DNA of 64,000 nucleotides from Paraphysoderma sedebokerense. Lineage: Eukaryota; Blastocladiomycota; Physodermatomycetes; Physodermatales; Physodermataceae. The position numbers were made by a program, and so were the translations under genes. Under the pieces are notes generated by a model. It was not told the DNA's origin. It did no database searches and saw only the letters and a program-made list of their open reading frames with translations. How positions within the stretch are numbered: the first letter of the stretch is position 1; each line of letters begins with the position of its first letter. Positions 36,201-47,310 of this stretch are shown one piece after another. The stretch covers positions 186,001 to 250,000 of the forward strand of contig JAHLJZ010000027.1 in NCBI GenBank assembly GCA_025602915.1. Reading direction: 5' to 3'.

Positions 36201-37099
36201 AGCGTATTCGATTGTACAGTCGGTTTGGATGGCAACGCATACTTAGGTACCTTCAACTTTCACATATCGGCGTAAGAGGGTAGTATACCCTGCGTACTGT
36301 TCACTTATTGTTTCTTTCTTAGATGCGGATCCAAGCTTTAGATGCTATACCGAAGAATGGCAAAAGCGCGTTCCACTTGCTATTGCCGGATTATGGTATG
36401 GAAATTCATCCTTGAATGCAAACATTCCCGATTACAATCTCTAAAGCATATCTTTCAAGTTTATTTGTCATAGGAATACCGCTATACTTTACTTCTCTAT
36501 TGTACTTTAAGTATCACCCGAAAGTTGACAAAACGGTTAAATCATGGTCCACGGAGCTATTGACATTCGGACATTCGTATAAGCAAGAAGCATATTGTTT
36601 TGTCGTTATTCAACTTATCATGAAAGCAATGTTGGTGTGCAGCAATATCTTTCTTAGCGGGTCTGTATTCTTCAGTCATTGCCGTATTATGCACAACAAT
36701 TCATCCAACATGAACCGGTTTTACACGTCGTTCAGACGCCCGGCATTACAGATTGTGAGTGCATATGTCTATTTCGAAATTGAATTTTTCTTGCATATAT
36801 ATCTACGCCCGTACGTTTCCAACGAACTCAACATATTGCACGCTGTCAGCAATTGTTGCGGAATGCTGGTATTATTGCTTGGTTTATTCCACGATCAGAC
36901 TTCTTTCGCCGATTGGATCAGTTCTGAATCCAAAGGATTTGCAGTTGGGTTACTCTTGGTAATGATTGTTGCCGTTTATACTTCAGCTGTAGTTTCTTCG
37001 TTAGTCTATTATTTTGTTGCTCGCAAATTTAAGCGCATGGACAAGTTGGTTGTTAGACCTCAGCCCTTACGGGGTTCGCAGTCTATTTCGTCTCCTTAG
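33253..37099 (+). pseudogene. Receptor-like gene B, copy 1: paralogue of A, probably broken
   Basis: Same architecture as gene A: signal segment (LLQIASLLLFLSVKVLAFQ), cadherin-like repeats (HGVNDPPVAENVYVFTNEDD; VNPVNDAPIATC), Cys-rich part (CEPCPLGANC; CGECDYGYYRRNQQCLKC), and multipass C-terminus (FVQSLTVVVGEIDIDWPTLF, EYIMPECLFGG, YLRPYVSNELNILH). Two breaks are clear when aligned with A: an in-frame TAG at 33957-33959 inside the second repeat, with homology running on in the same frame, and a one-base shift near 34420-34425, after which the frame reading FFGQISLSYECHG matches A. Splice phases near 36120 and 36410 also fail to fit. The TAG at 34719 is explained by an intron. The start may be 33253 or the ATG at 33307. 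Recent pseudogene, or sequence error copied into both units. Confidence 0.6.
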
Positions 37100-37447
37100 G
37101 GTGTAGTACTCAATGTATGTTTGAGTTGATGTGGACCGTTCATTTCCGGGAAACAGCAGATTCAATTAACCACTTTACCACCTTCCCTGGATTAATTTAG
37201 AAAGACCTAATAGGTCGACATGAATACCAAAATAAAACTCAACTTCAGTCATGGCAAATCATATATCATATTGGAAAGCTATTTGTAGAATCTCTAAGTA
37301 TTAACAATTAACAAGCCAAGTTACTCACAGAAGTTAATATGCTTGGATCCATTTCAATTTCAAATATCATGCACATATGACTGTGCTTAAGATGAGACGG
37401 GACTCTTTTTGGTTAGGTTGAAATACGGCACACAAACAACCAAATCT
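37100..37447. other. Spacer between the duplication units
   Basis: This gap joins the end of gene B copy 1 to the end of gene A copy 2; the two converge. It resembles neither outer flank. No gene is visible. An AATAAAAC signal at about 37230 may serve gene B. Confidence 0.5.
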
Positions 37448-40400
37448 TTATTTGCCAGCTGACTTGGACTTTCTTCTAATCACAAAATACTCGTATACAA
37501 CGGCCCCAATAATAGCTACCAAGTATCCAATTACTAGAGCTACAATGGAATTGCTAAGTAATTTTCGCTCTTTTTCGGTGATGAGAGGTGGGACATGGAA
37601 CATGATTCCCCCAAGTAATACGATTTTAGAGCAAGCAATTCCAGCAAGTTCCAAATAATTTAACGATTGATACGCGTAAGGTCGGAAACTCCAATAAAAG
37701 ACAAAGGAAACATGTAAAATCACCAGCATCGACATGATTTGTGCTAATAACAGCCTGTGAGAAAATAAATAAAAGCCAGTCAGAATTTGTTCGTCATTAG
37801 TGATCTTTGGCGATATGGAAGTGTTGCCTACCTGGTGAAGAACATGTTGATCAGAAGCAACGCCAACTTCTGAATTAGCTGAAGCAAAATGCAGAATTGA
37901 TATCCTTCCCTAAATGTGCTATCCCCACCAAATGTTTTTCTGCAGAGGTTCCTTATCTTTTGCATTCGAGAGTTTGTCCAATTGGATTGTCCGATGATCA
38001 GCAGCTGGGCAAAATAGTATAGAGGGATCCCTATCACATAGAAGACGATCCCAAAGCTGGCTATTGGAACATCTTCAGTCCACCAGTCTTGGTAACACTG
38101 CAACGATTTGTCAGGATCTGAATGAAACCAGCACGAACCATCAGTTAGAATGCTAAAGTAATATTCATTTGGAAAACTATATACTGACCTAAGTATATCT
38201 TCCCGTCCAACTCTCGCACACAGTCGAATAGCCTGAATAATTCAATCAATAATGAGTAAATGTCAATTTCTGCTTAGTTAATCAAAATCAAAACAAGAGT
38301 TGACAAACCCCAAGGAATATTTTGCAATACTCAAATAGCTTATTGAAAGAAGAATGTTAGCCACCTTAATGGCAGTGACAAACACATTATTATCTACATG
38401 GTTGGTCGAAGCTTTAAAGTCTGATTGTGTAGCTGGAAGCATTGTCTGTGACAGCAAATTGGCTCTACTTTTAGTACCCTTCAGATATCTTCTCTCCTGC
38501 CACAGATGCAATAACTCAGTCTTCATCTTACCCCAATCAATTGAAAACACCAATCCACAGAGTGTGACGGCTGCGAATAAGGCACCAGGAAGAGCCAACA
38601 TTGCTCTCATTTTAAACCGAAACTGAGATAAATCTCCAATGAAGCATTCCGGAGATGCCAGATCAAGATTCAAATTTAGAACTGACAAAACATCAGTGAT
38701 GACCTGAAATTCTACCGGCCATGGCAGCTCCAATCCCCTTATCACAATGACTGTCTGAACGAAATTCACAAACAGCCCAAATAAACCCAGAGCAGGCCCT
38801 CTCTTGGAAATAATGGTTGATAGGTATATCAGGCCTCCCCCTAGTAAAGCAATAACTGCCGCGATGGCCAGAGTTTCGCCGATACCTAATCTGCAAGGGA
38901 CACAGTCGGCGTTCAGGCGAAAATATCCGGCGGCACATGTAGCACAAATTGGGCCAGTATATCCGACATTGCATGTTTCTGAAGCTCCAATACATGCAGA
39001 GGGCTTTAATTCTTGCGTAAGTTCAAAGCATGTAATACCGCCAATAGAGAATGAAACAATACTTACTGGAGTGCATTCAAGAAAGAGATCATCCTTCTCT
39101 GGAACTTTCCAATAACCATAAGTTGGAATTGGAAGAAAACTTCCATTTCGGCTGCGAATAAATTCGATTATGAATATTTACACTGTATCGTAGGACAGTT
39201 TTAGAGCGGATACACTACCTACAAATCGCTCCGCTTGGACATGACGCGCAAACTGGACCGGTGTTGCCATTGAAAGTATTTAGGTAACGGTTCTTATCAC
39301 ATATAGCGTTCAACCGAACAACACATATTTCGGAGCTGGCATTATACTCATCGATGGCTACGAAACTGAAATTTGCATATGGAACACTTTTCCATGAAGG
39401 ATGTCAGATATATTTCATCCACGATTAGCAGGTGATTCGGTTGATGGAGACTTCTTTACCCTGCACCACTTCGATTAGCATTAAAGATAACAGTGCTTCC
39501 AATTATGCTATCTCCTGCTCTGTATATTGTCCCGCTGTCTCCAAATAAATATCCGCGATGTGGGACGTCGATCAGTTTGAAGGTGATGCTGATTCAGAAT
39601 CATAGATAAGAAACTCTTATCTGGCGAAAGACCGCAAAATCAAACACTCAGTACGTACTTTTGATATTCCACGTCATAGGCAGTTAATTTTATCGTAACA
39701 AAATCAATATCGCCGTTGACAAATTCAGGTGACAGATCAATCTGGCCTACGCAGGAAACCGTAGGTGGGTCATTAACTGGATTGACCTTGATAGTTGCCA
39801 CACCGAAATTTGATAGGGTCAAACTCTTGTCTGTCAAAAGATAAGTCAAAGTCTGTTAGAAATTCTTCTGACAGAAAAGGCGGCGGTGAAGCCACTTGGA
39901 ATAAAGTTTAATCAATCTTACCCCGACATTGTAATGTTACCACCACGGCTCCAAAGTAATCTTTAGATGGCGAGAACCAAAATCTTCCTTGAGGATCATC
40001 TATTATTTGACCGACATCTCTGCTGTAATCAATCTGGTCTGAGGTGTATTGATACAATCTATGTTCGGCTGGTGGGACAATTTTAAACTCGGTAATTGCA
40101 TCGTCGGGGTCAATACCTGTACAGTTCAATGTTAACGAGATAGCTGTGTCTTCGTCTGTTGCAATTGATATATCATTCGCCACAGGTGGATCGTTAACAT
40201 TTCTAACTAGATATTTAATAGTGCAAGGTTCCGCTTGGCGGTTGTCGTATCGAATATGAGACGATGAGCCATCATTGACTGTGAAATTGATCAATACCTC
40301 TCCTACATAGTTCCTTGGCGGAACATAATAGAACCCATTCAATGCAGATACTGCTTGTCTTGGCAGCACTGTTGGACTGTATGTTCGCAAGTAAAGGTCA

Positions 40401-41130
40401 TAGTTTGTGACATTGATTTCCTTTAGCTCACCGCAAGTCATATAAGTGAAGGTCAACTGCAGAGTGGAATAATCCGAATCTAGGTCCCAAAATAGATATT
40501 TATAATCTCCCATATAAGTATTACTAGTATCTTCCGTTACGAATATGTAACTCACAGGCTGGTCTATGCAGAATGGCGAATCATTAACGCTGAGGATTGT
40601 AATAGATACGTTCCCAACTTCCGATTCTAATTAAAGTGTTTGAGTTAGGAAATGAATTAATTGTAACTACGGCACATTATAAACTGTAAAGTAACATACG
40701 CATGCCAGTCGTCGTATCTTGAACTGAAAAGAGGAAACGCAAATCTCTTAGAAAAGACATATTTAAATTCATTTCACAAAAATTGTAAACCGTTGAAGCC
40801 GAAGCTATCCGTTGTTGCCATTTGGAAATTATTTGCCTTATACACCACTCTTCGCAAAGGATCCTCAACTAGTCGTGTCAGCATAACCTTACCCACATTA
40901 TCAGGAGCGCTGGAATTAAATTGATACAGAAGGCCATTTTGAGGAAAATTTACGACGGCGAACATACAGTCTGAGATTGAAGCTGACAATGTAATGACCT
41001 GAATGTCGTTATCACTCATCGAGAAACTTTGGTTGTAGGCAGTCAGCGTTATTTGTCCAATTGCGACAGTAATGCATACAGCGATGACAAATGGTCCCAA
41101 AAAGGGGTTGCGTCTACTATTCAGCTTCAT
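37448..41130 (-). CDS. Receptor-like gene A, copy 2
   Basis: Identical to gene A copy 1 except in the last ~47 codons. There the C-terminal helix reads SIVALVIGYLVAIIGAVVYE in place of SIVVVVIGYLVAIIGAVVYE, and the tail is RRKSKSAGK in place of RRKSKPRGK. The reading frame is open as far as I can follow, so both A copies could be functional. Domain order is as in copy 1: signal peptide, cadherin-like repeats, Cys-rich region, and about eight membrane segments. Confidence 0.75.
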
Positions 41131-41496
41131 TATAAAGTGCTGTGATGTATGTTTCGAGAGCTTGTTACTCTGTCTAAATAATGCTGAAAATTACTCGACT
41201 GGCGAGGATTCAAATAGCAACAAGACGCGACGAAATTTGAACTGTGTCAAGAATATCGTTTCAACATGGTTTTATCAAATTGTAAGTACTTCTATGCTTG
41301 AATTTTATATTTTGAGATGCAACCTTTACAGAAACTTTATGCGACATAATTCTCTCAATTAGCGCTCACTCCCTGCGCTATTGCTTTATTTTGCTGACAG
41401 CAACTTATGATACTAGAAAGGAAATTAAACTGAGAGAGTCAAGACTTGCAAATTTTATTGCCGAAACGTCAGTTGAGAATTACAATCTAATTTGGT
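41131..41496. promoter_or_regulatory. Divergent promoter region of genes A and B, copy 2
   Basis: Same 366 bp as at 32887-33252, with no difference seen. If the duplication is real, both gene pairs should be expressed alike. Confidence 0.4.
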
Positions 41497-44400
41497 ATGT
41501 TTCGAATTGTGAGTAACATTTTGGATTTTGCCGCAGGTCGAATAACGGAGATGGCATTATCGCAAATCCGTCGGTTGTGCGGTAAACATCGCTCTGTACT
41601 GAAAAGACAGCAACAATTTCACTTCCATCTCTTACAAATAGCGTCTTTACTTCTTTTTCTGAGTGTTAAAGTATTGGCTTTCCAGCCACCAATCGCTTAT
41701 TCTGAATCTCTTACTGTGAATGAGGACTTCGGTGGCTATATAATTTATACCTTGCGGGGCTCTGATGCAGACACAGACGAGACCCTAAGTTATGTTATAA
41801 CGAAACGACCAGCAAAACTGGATTTATATCAATACACTCTTTTATCCAATTGGAACTGGAATGCTGAGAGAATAGACGCTTCCAGGCCTGAAAGAAGTCT
41901 GGTAAAAGATGCAGGCGCCCGAATCCTTATATTTGCCAAAAACCAGCCCCGAAATTTGAATGGATTGGATAATTTTACATTTATTGGTACTGGACTAGTT
42001 TTTGAATTCCGACTTCTTCTGTAAAATCTCTTGACATACTTTATATTATGCTTTTAGTTGAAGACTCTCGGTTTTTCGTGTCTAACGAAGCGCAAGTCAA
42101 CATCACAATTACACCAGTTCCAGATCCTCCCAATCTCCCTTCTGGCTGGCAGGCTGGGCATCAAGAGGATACACCAAAGTGGATGGCGCTATGTTACAAT
42201 TAGTGTTTTGATGAGGACAACCCGACTGTTCGATATAATTTCACTCTTAACAGTCTACCAGAACTTGGGGCGTTCTACGACTTCATTGAAAACGAACTTG
42301 TTGAGATTACTGCTTTACCATATGCTGTGCTGTCGCCTAATTCAAGTATACTCTTTGTGCCAAAACCAGGAATCAATGGAACATCTTATTTGTACATGAA
42401 TGTATCGACAATTGCTTTTTCTGTACCAGTGAGAATCACCATTGAACTCCACGGAGTGAACGATCCGCCAGTTGCCGAAAACGTTTACGTCTTCACGAAT
42501 GAAGATGATCCAACCATAATCACACCAAACTGTTCTGATATCGACTCAAACAGTTTTACGTATCGTTTAGTATCATTTCCTGTGCGCCATAGATTCTTTC
42601 AATTTTCGAACGACCAGGATGGTACATATGGCTCAGACATTATCAACCTGATTGATGACCCAGGGAAAATTTTCGCTTGTCGCGGAAAGAAATTTTTTCG
42701 GCCAAATATCTCTAAGTTATGAATGCCATGGTTTGTGATCAAACTGAAGTAATTATTTTACGAATCGTGACTAATTTATAGCAGATAATGACCGCTCCAA
42801 CGGCAAAACAAGCAGAGCGAATATTACAATAACAGTGAATCCAGTCAATGATGCACCTATAGCAACATGCTCTAAAACTGTCATACTGGGGTTTAACTTT
42901 TTGAGCGGAAATTATGAGTTCGTTTCCCTCCCAATTTTTGCAGAAGACATAGACGACGATATGTAGGCGACTTTTTCTACATTTCTTCGGCAACATTGTC
43001 TTATCACCCGAATTGACAATCTTTACAATAAGTCTCTATGTTAAAGTTCTGGACCTCCCACAACGCGGCTTTCTGGCAGATGTAAATGGTATCGAATTAA
43101 AGTATGGCGATAAAACGTTCATCAACTCGTTACGATTCTACCACAATTCCTCAGGAGGAGGGTAAGTGAGACTGATCTATATTGATTTGTTGGATTTCCA
43201 AGGAACATGGAAAATTGCGTTTCACTAGTTACTCATGCATTACTTTCTCAGATATCCATACGGCAACTTCTCGTATATAGTGACAGATCCCCAAGGCGCC
43301 ACTACCGAAAAATGCGTAATCACGTTTGAGACCCCTTGTGCGCCGCTCTACATGAATATATTCAGCAATGGTACTGGAAGTATTTGCGAACCGTGTCCAC
43401 TTGGTGCGAATTGCAGTGTAATTGGCGACCGTCCCCCAATTGCAGCAAATGGCTATTGGAAAGTTCCTGGTAGAAATGACTTGTATTTGACATGTGACCC
43501 AGTAAGTCGCTAATTTCAATAGTTATATTCAGCCTAACCCAATAATGTTGTCTCATAAATATTTCTTGACCATTGTTTTAGCCCAGCAGTTGCTCCGCTT
43601 TGTCTGGGGAGACATGCAGAGTCGGCTACCGGGGACTACGTGAGTGGTGTTGTTCTATTTGAACAATTAATGGATGTGATTTACCCATTGTTAACTTGAC
43701 CCTATTGTGGATTTTAGGATGCGGAGAATGTGATTATGGATATTATCGAAGAAACCAACAGTGCCTCAAGTGTAATGGCGATAATTTCGAGCAATCTGTT
43801 GCGCTGACAGTTGCATTCGTTTTCGTTATCATTCTTATCATTCACGCTGTTTTATCATTTCAGAACCATTCAAGGTGCCCTGTCTCAATATAATAATGAC
43901 ATTTTATGTATATACAACTGACCGAATTCTTGGCTTTAAGCATTGGCATGTTCTACATTATTTTGGGTTTTGTTCAGTCCTTGACCGTGGTCGTCGGTGA
44001 GATCGACATCGATTGGCCCACCTTGTTCAAGAATATCCTGCAGTTATTGGCAGTATCCAACATGAAAGAGGAGTACATTATGCCAGAATGCTTATTTGGC
44101 GGCATTCTTCACGATTGGTATTATCATAAAATGTGGATTGCTTGGTTGTTACCAATGCTGCTATGTGCGACGTCGATTCTTGTTATAGTTTTGGAAGTTC
44201 TATGGCTGAAGCTGTGGAATTGGTGGAGATTGCGATATTCGTTGAAAAATGGTATCGCAATCTCCCCACAGACTGTTCATCTGCCACCGCTTGTGAGCTA
44301 TATTCGCGTTTTCCACGTTGTGCTCTACATATCATACCTGAACTTCCTTAAGAGCAGCGTAAAGTAATTATTTTGGTTTCTTCTTTGTTACTTTATAATT

Positions 44401-45343
44401 AACAATGAATTGGCTCTTCTCGCAAACTCATCGTTTGACTTTCTAGCGTATTCGATTGTACAGTCGGTTTGGATGGCAACGCATACTTAGGTACCTTCAA
44501 CTTTCACATATCGGCGTAAGAGGGTAGTATACCCTGCGTACTGTTCACTTATTGTTTCTTTCTTAGATGCGGATCCAAGCTTTAGATGCTATACCGAAGA
44601 ATGGCAAAAGCGCGTTCCACTTGCTATTGCCGGATTATGGTATGGAAATTCATCCTTGAATGCAAACATTCCCGATTACAATCTCTAAAGCATATCTTTC
44701 AAGTTTATTTGTCATAGGAATACCGCTATACTTTACTTCTCTATTGTACTTTAAGTATCACCCGAAAGTTGACAAAACGGTTAAATCATGGTCCACGGAG
44801 CTATTGACATTCGGACATTCGTATAAGCAAGAAGCATATTGTTTTGTCGTTATTCAACTTATCATGAAAGCAATGTTGGTGTGCAGCAATATCTTTCTTA
44901 GCGGGTCTGTATTCTTCAGTCATTGCCGTATTATGCACAACAATTCATCCAACATGAACCGGTTTTACACGTCGTTCAGACGCCCGGCATTACAGATTGT
45001 GAGTGCATATGTCTATTTCGAAATTGAATTTTTCTTGCATATATATCTACGCCCGTACGTTTCCAACGAACTCAACATATTGCACGCTGTCAGCAATTGT
45101 TGCGGAATGCTGGTATTATTGCTTGGTTTATTCCACGATCAGACTTCTTTCGCCGATTGGATCAGTTCTGAATCCAAAGGATTTGCAGTTGGGTTACTCT
45201 TGGTAATGATTGTTGCCGTTTATATTTTAGCTGTAGCTTCTTGGTTAGTCTATTCTTATGTTGCTCGCAAATTTAAGCTTATGGACAAGTTGGTTGTTAA
45301 ACCTCAGCCCTTGCGGGGTTCACAGTCTATTTCATCTCCTTAG
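41497..45343 (+). pseudogene. Receptor-like gene B, copy 2, probably broken
   Basis: Carries the same disruptions as copy 1 at +8,244: the in-frame TAG at 42201-42203 and the one-base shift near 42664-42669. The C-terminus differs: the last helix reads VAVYILAVASWLVYSYVARK against VAVYTSAVVSSLVYYFVARK in copy 1. Because the edges differ but the breaks are shared, the breaks either predate homogenisation of the core or were copied with it. Confidence 0.6.
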
Positions 45344-45712
45344 TATTCTATATTTAATTTCATTGATTTAAATCGTTTTTTCTTGTTGTGATCTTCCTTT
45401 GTGCATGTAATCTTTGTAAGTCCTTGATTCCGGCATACAAGTATGCCAATTCCAGGAACATTTTGTTGACGATATCCACAACTTGTATGTGAATATTGTA
45501 CTTCTTACAATGTGCGTAGTAGTTCATTAGCATTGTTGTTGATAGAAAAATTTATGAGGCCATAAAATGTAAAATATTTTGACATCACGTGAATGTCACA
45601 TGTTCTCCACCGGCCAAATTCTCGTTCCTTCCGTGCGTTTGACTGAAATCGATTCCATCAACAGAAACGACAAATAGATATAACACCAAGATATAACGAA
45701 ACGTTTACAAGA
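45344..45712. other. Intergenic, V-ATPase subunit c promoter
   Basis: No gene. It contains the promoter of the V-ATPase proteolipid gene, with TCACGTGA at 45585-45592, about 120 bp before the ATG. Confidence 0.45.
45585..45592. promoter_or_regulatory. TCACGTGA box upstream of V-ATPase subunit c
   Basis: An 8-bp palindrome with the CACGTG core. The sequence matches the centre of the animal CLEAR element (GTCACGTGAC), through which TFEB-type bHLH factors control V-ATPase genes. A role here is inference from position and similarity. Confidence 0.4.
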
Positions 45713-46949
45713 ATGTCATCACCCATATCGTCAGAGCTGTGTCCAGACTTTGCTCCTTTCTTTGGTCTCGCCGGAGCGTCGGCATCTATGATTCTCTCAT
45801 GTACTGTTCAATCGGCTCGTTTCCATTTTTGGGTTGTTTTGGTCCTCAGTCTAACTATCGGTGATTTAATATTTCTTTTCGTTCTATCTTATTTTAGCGT
45901 TTGGAGCTGCATATGGAACATCGAAAGCCGGTATCGGAATTGCTGGTATCGGTCCTTTCCGACCTGACTTAATTATGAAGGTAACTCCTTCACCATTCGC
46001 GCTTATCTTGTCGCTGCTGCACTCGACAATTGTCAAAATCACGACAAGCTAACAAGCCGCTTTCATTTTTCCGTATACTGTAATTGTAATGAATTATTTG
46101 CGTCGGATTAAAGTCGCTGATTCCGGTGGTTATGGCTGGTATTATTGCCGTTTACGGGCTGGTCGTCGCTGTTGTGATAGCCGGAAACTGTACGTCCATA
46201 CCTCAGGGTTTCATTCTAATTACTTATTGCTGCTAGCCCCATTATTCAGTTTCGGATTACGGTTTACGTATGCTTTTATCAAATACTCACGTATTTCGTT
46301 TGTGTCTTTGCAACCGTATAATAGTGGACCCCGCTCAACCATACTCTCTCATGACGTACGTTATAGAGTTTCAGTAACTTTCTTAGTATTCAAATGTCCT
46401 CCGCACTCGACTTCAACATAACTGACTGTATCGCGCTCTTTTTGCCTTCCTCCTTATCCCGGTAATTCGCCGATCTTCCGTCTACCATTAACATTTGAAA
46501 CTACCCCCATTACATTGAATTAATAGTGGAGTAATTCATCTATCATCCGGATTAGCCGTCGGCTTTGCAGGAATGGCTGCTGGTTATGCAATTGGTATTG
46601 TGGGCGATAGCTGCGTTAGAGGTTGGTATCTGCACATTGCATGTTTAGTGGACACTAAGCTATGATTGATCTAACTCAACTTGTTGGATTATTTAGGATA
46701 CTCACTATCACCCAAATTGTTCGTTGGCATGGTGCTGATATTGATTTTTGCTGAAGTACTCGGTATGGGTTCTTTTTCTTGCGCTAAAACAATACTGTTC
46801 ACTGGATTCTCTTCCATTCTGCATGACGGCAACAATATTGCTAATTTACCTTTTTCACAACATAATTCATTTTTATTTCGGCAATAATAGGGCTTTACGG
46901 TCTAATTGTCGCACTAATTTTAAATACCAAAGCCACAAACAACTGCTAA
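45713..46949 (+). CDS. VMA3: V-type ATPase proteolipid subunit c
   Basis: Membrane rotor subunit of the vacuolar proton pump. It is split into small exons. The first starts [20 protein letters not shown] and reaches SASMILS. Others encode [20 protein letters not shown] and [46 protein letters not shown] and [24 protein letters not shown], with the proton-binding Glu of helix 4; and [13 protein letters not shown] near the stop at 46947-46949. Four membrane helices are present, as in all subunit c proteins. The part between AGN and GVIHLSS must be a tiny exon near 46246-46270 (FSDYG); I could not settle its exact borders. The last helix is closer to Vma3 than to Vma11/16, but Vma11 is not excluded. 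Confidence 0.9.
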
Positions 46950-47310
46950 GCTGTGTTATGTGGGGGATTTTTTATTGATGTTAAGGGGTTTCCTTAGACA
47001 GTGGTTTCAATCCGACGTAAGGCCGAATGTGTTGTGGTGGACCCGTCACGGTAGCAACCGTGGTTGCAACAACGTTTAGTGTCCGTAGAAATGTGAAGGT
47101 TGATCATTTGGAGATGATAACCAAAGGAACTGTATATAATACATCTTTTTTCCCGTTAATTCCACAAAAAATAAAAAATTCGTCATCTGTCTGGATTTTG
47201 CATTTGCTTCGCTTATATCACCAAGCATTCGATGAAATTGACATGAATTGACCGCTCACTCCTCGAGATGTAACTCCACCTTGTCAATCCTTTTTATGTA
47301 CAGATTTTCC
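46950..47310. other. Gap between convergent genes
   Basis: 3' ends of the V-ATPase gene (plus) and the LRR gene (minus). No gene is visible; the open frame at 47027-47251 has no recognisable features. Confidence 0.35.

Larger units (their letters stand above)
29204..37099. repeat. Tandem duplication unit, copy 1
   Basis: A unit holding two head-to-head receptor-like genes, A (minus) and B (plus). Every position p matches p+8244 in copy 2. All internal open frames translate identically, and sampled DNA from 29346 to 36980 shows no difference or indel. Outside this core, 29204-29345 and 36981-37099 differ at about one base in ten, and beyond the two stop codons there is no similarity. The identical core of about 7.6 kb was judged from translations and sampling, not from a base-by-base alignment. 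Confidence 0.93.
37448..45343. repeat. Tandem duplication unit, copy 2
   Basis: Second copy of the A-B gene pair, in the same orientation as copy 1 and offset by exactly 8,244 bp. The core 37590-45224 appears identical to copy 1. The left edge (37448-37589) and right edge (45225-45343) are diverged; the right edge alone shows about 12 substitutions in roughly 120 bp, many of them changing amino acids. Confidence 0.93.

Noticed and set aside
29204-45343. Mobile element as the cause of the duplicated units
   Set aside because: No terminal repeats, target-site duplications or transposase were seen at the edges, and the units end at gene stop codons.
46000-46600. V-ATPase gene as a pseudogene because short frames are broken
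   Set aside because: The breaks are short introns; exon pieces recover the whole conserved protein apart from one tiny exon that is hard to place.
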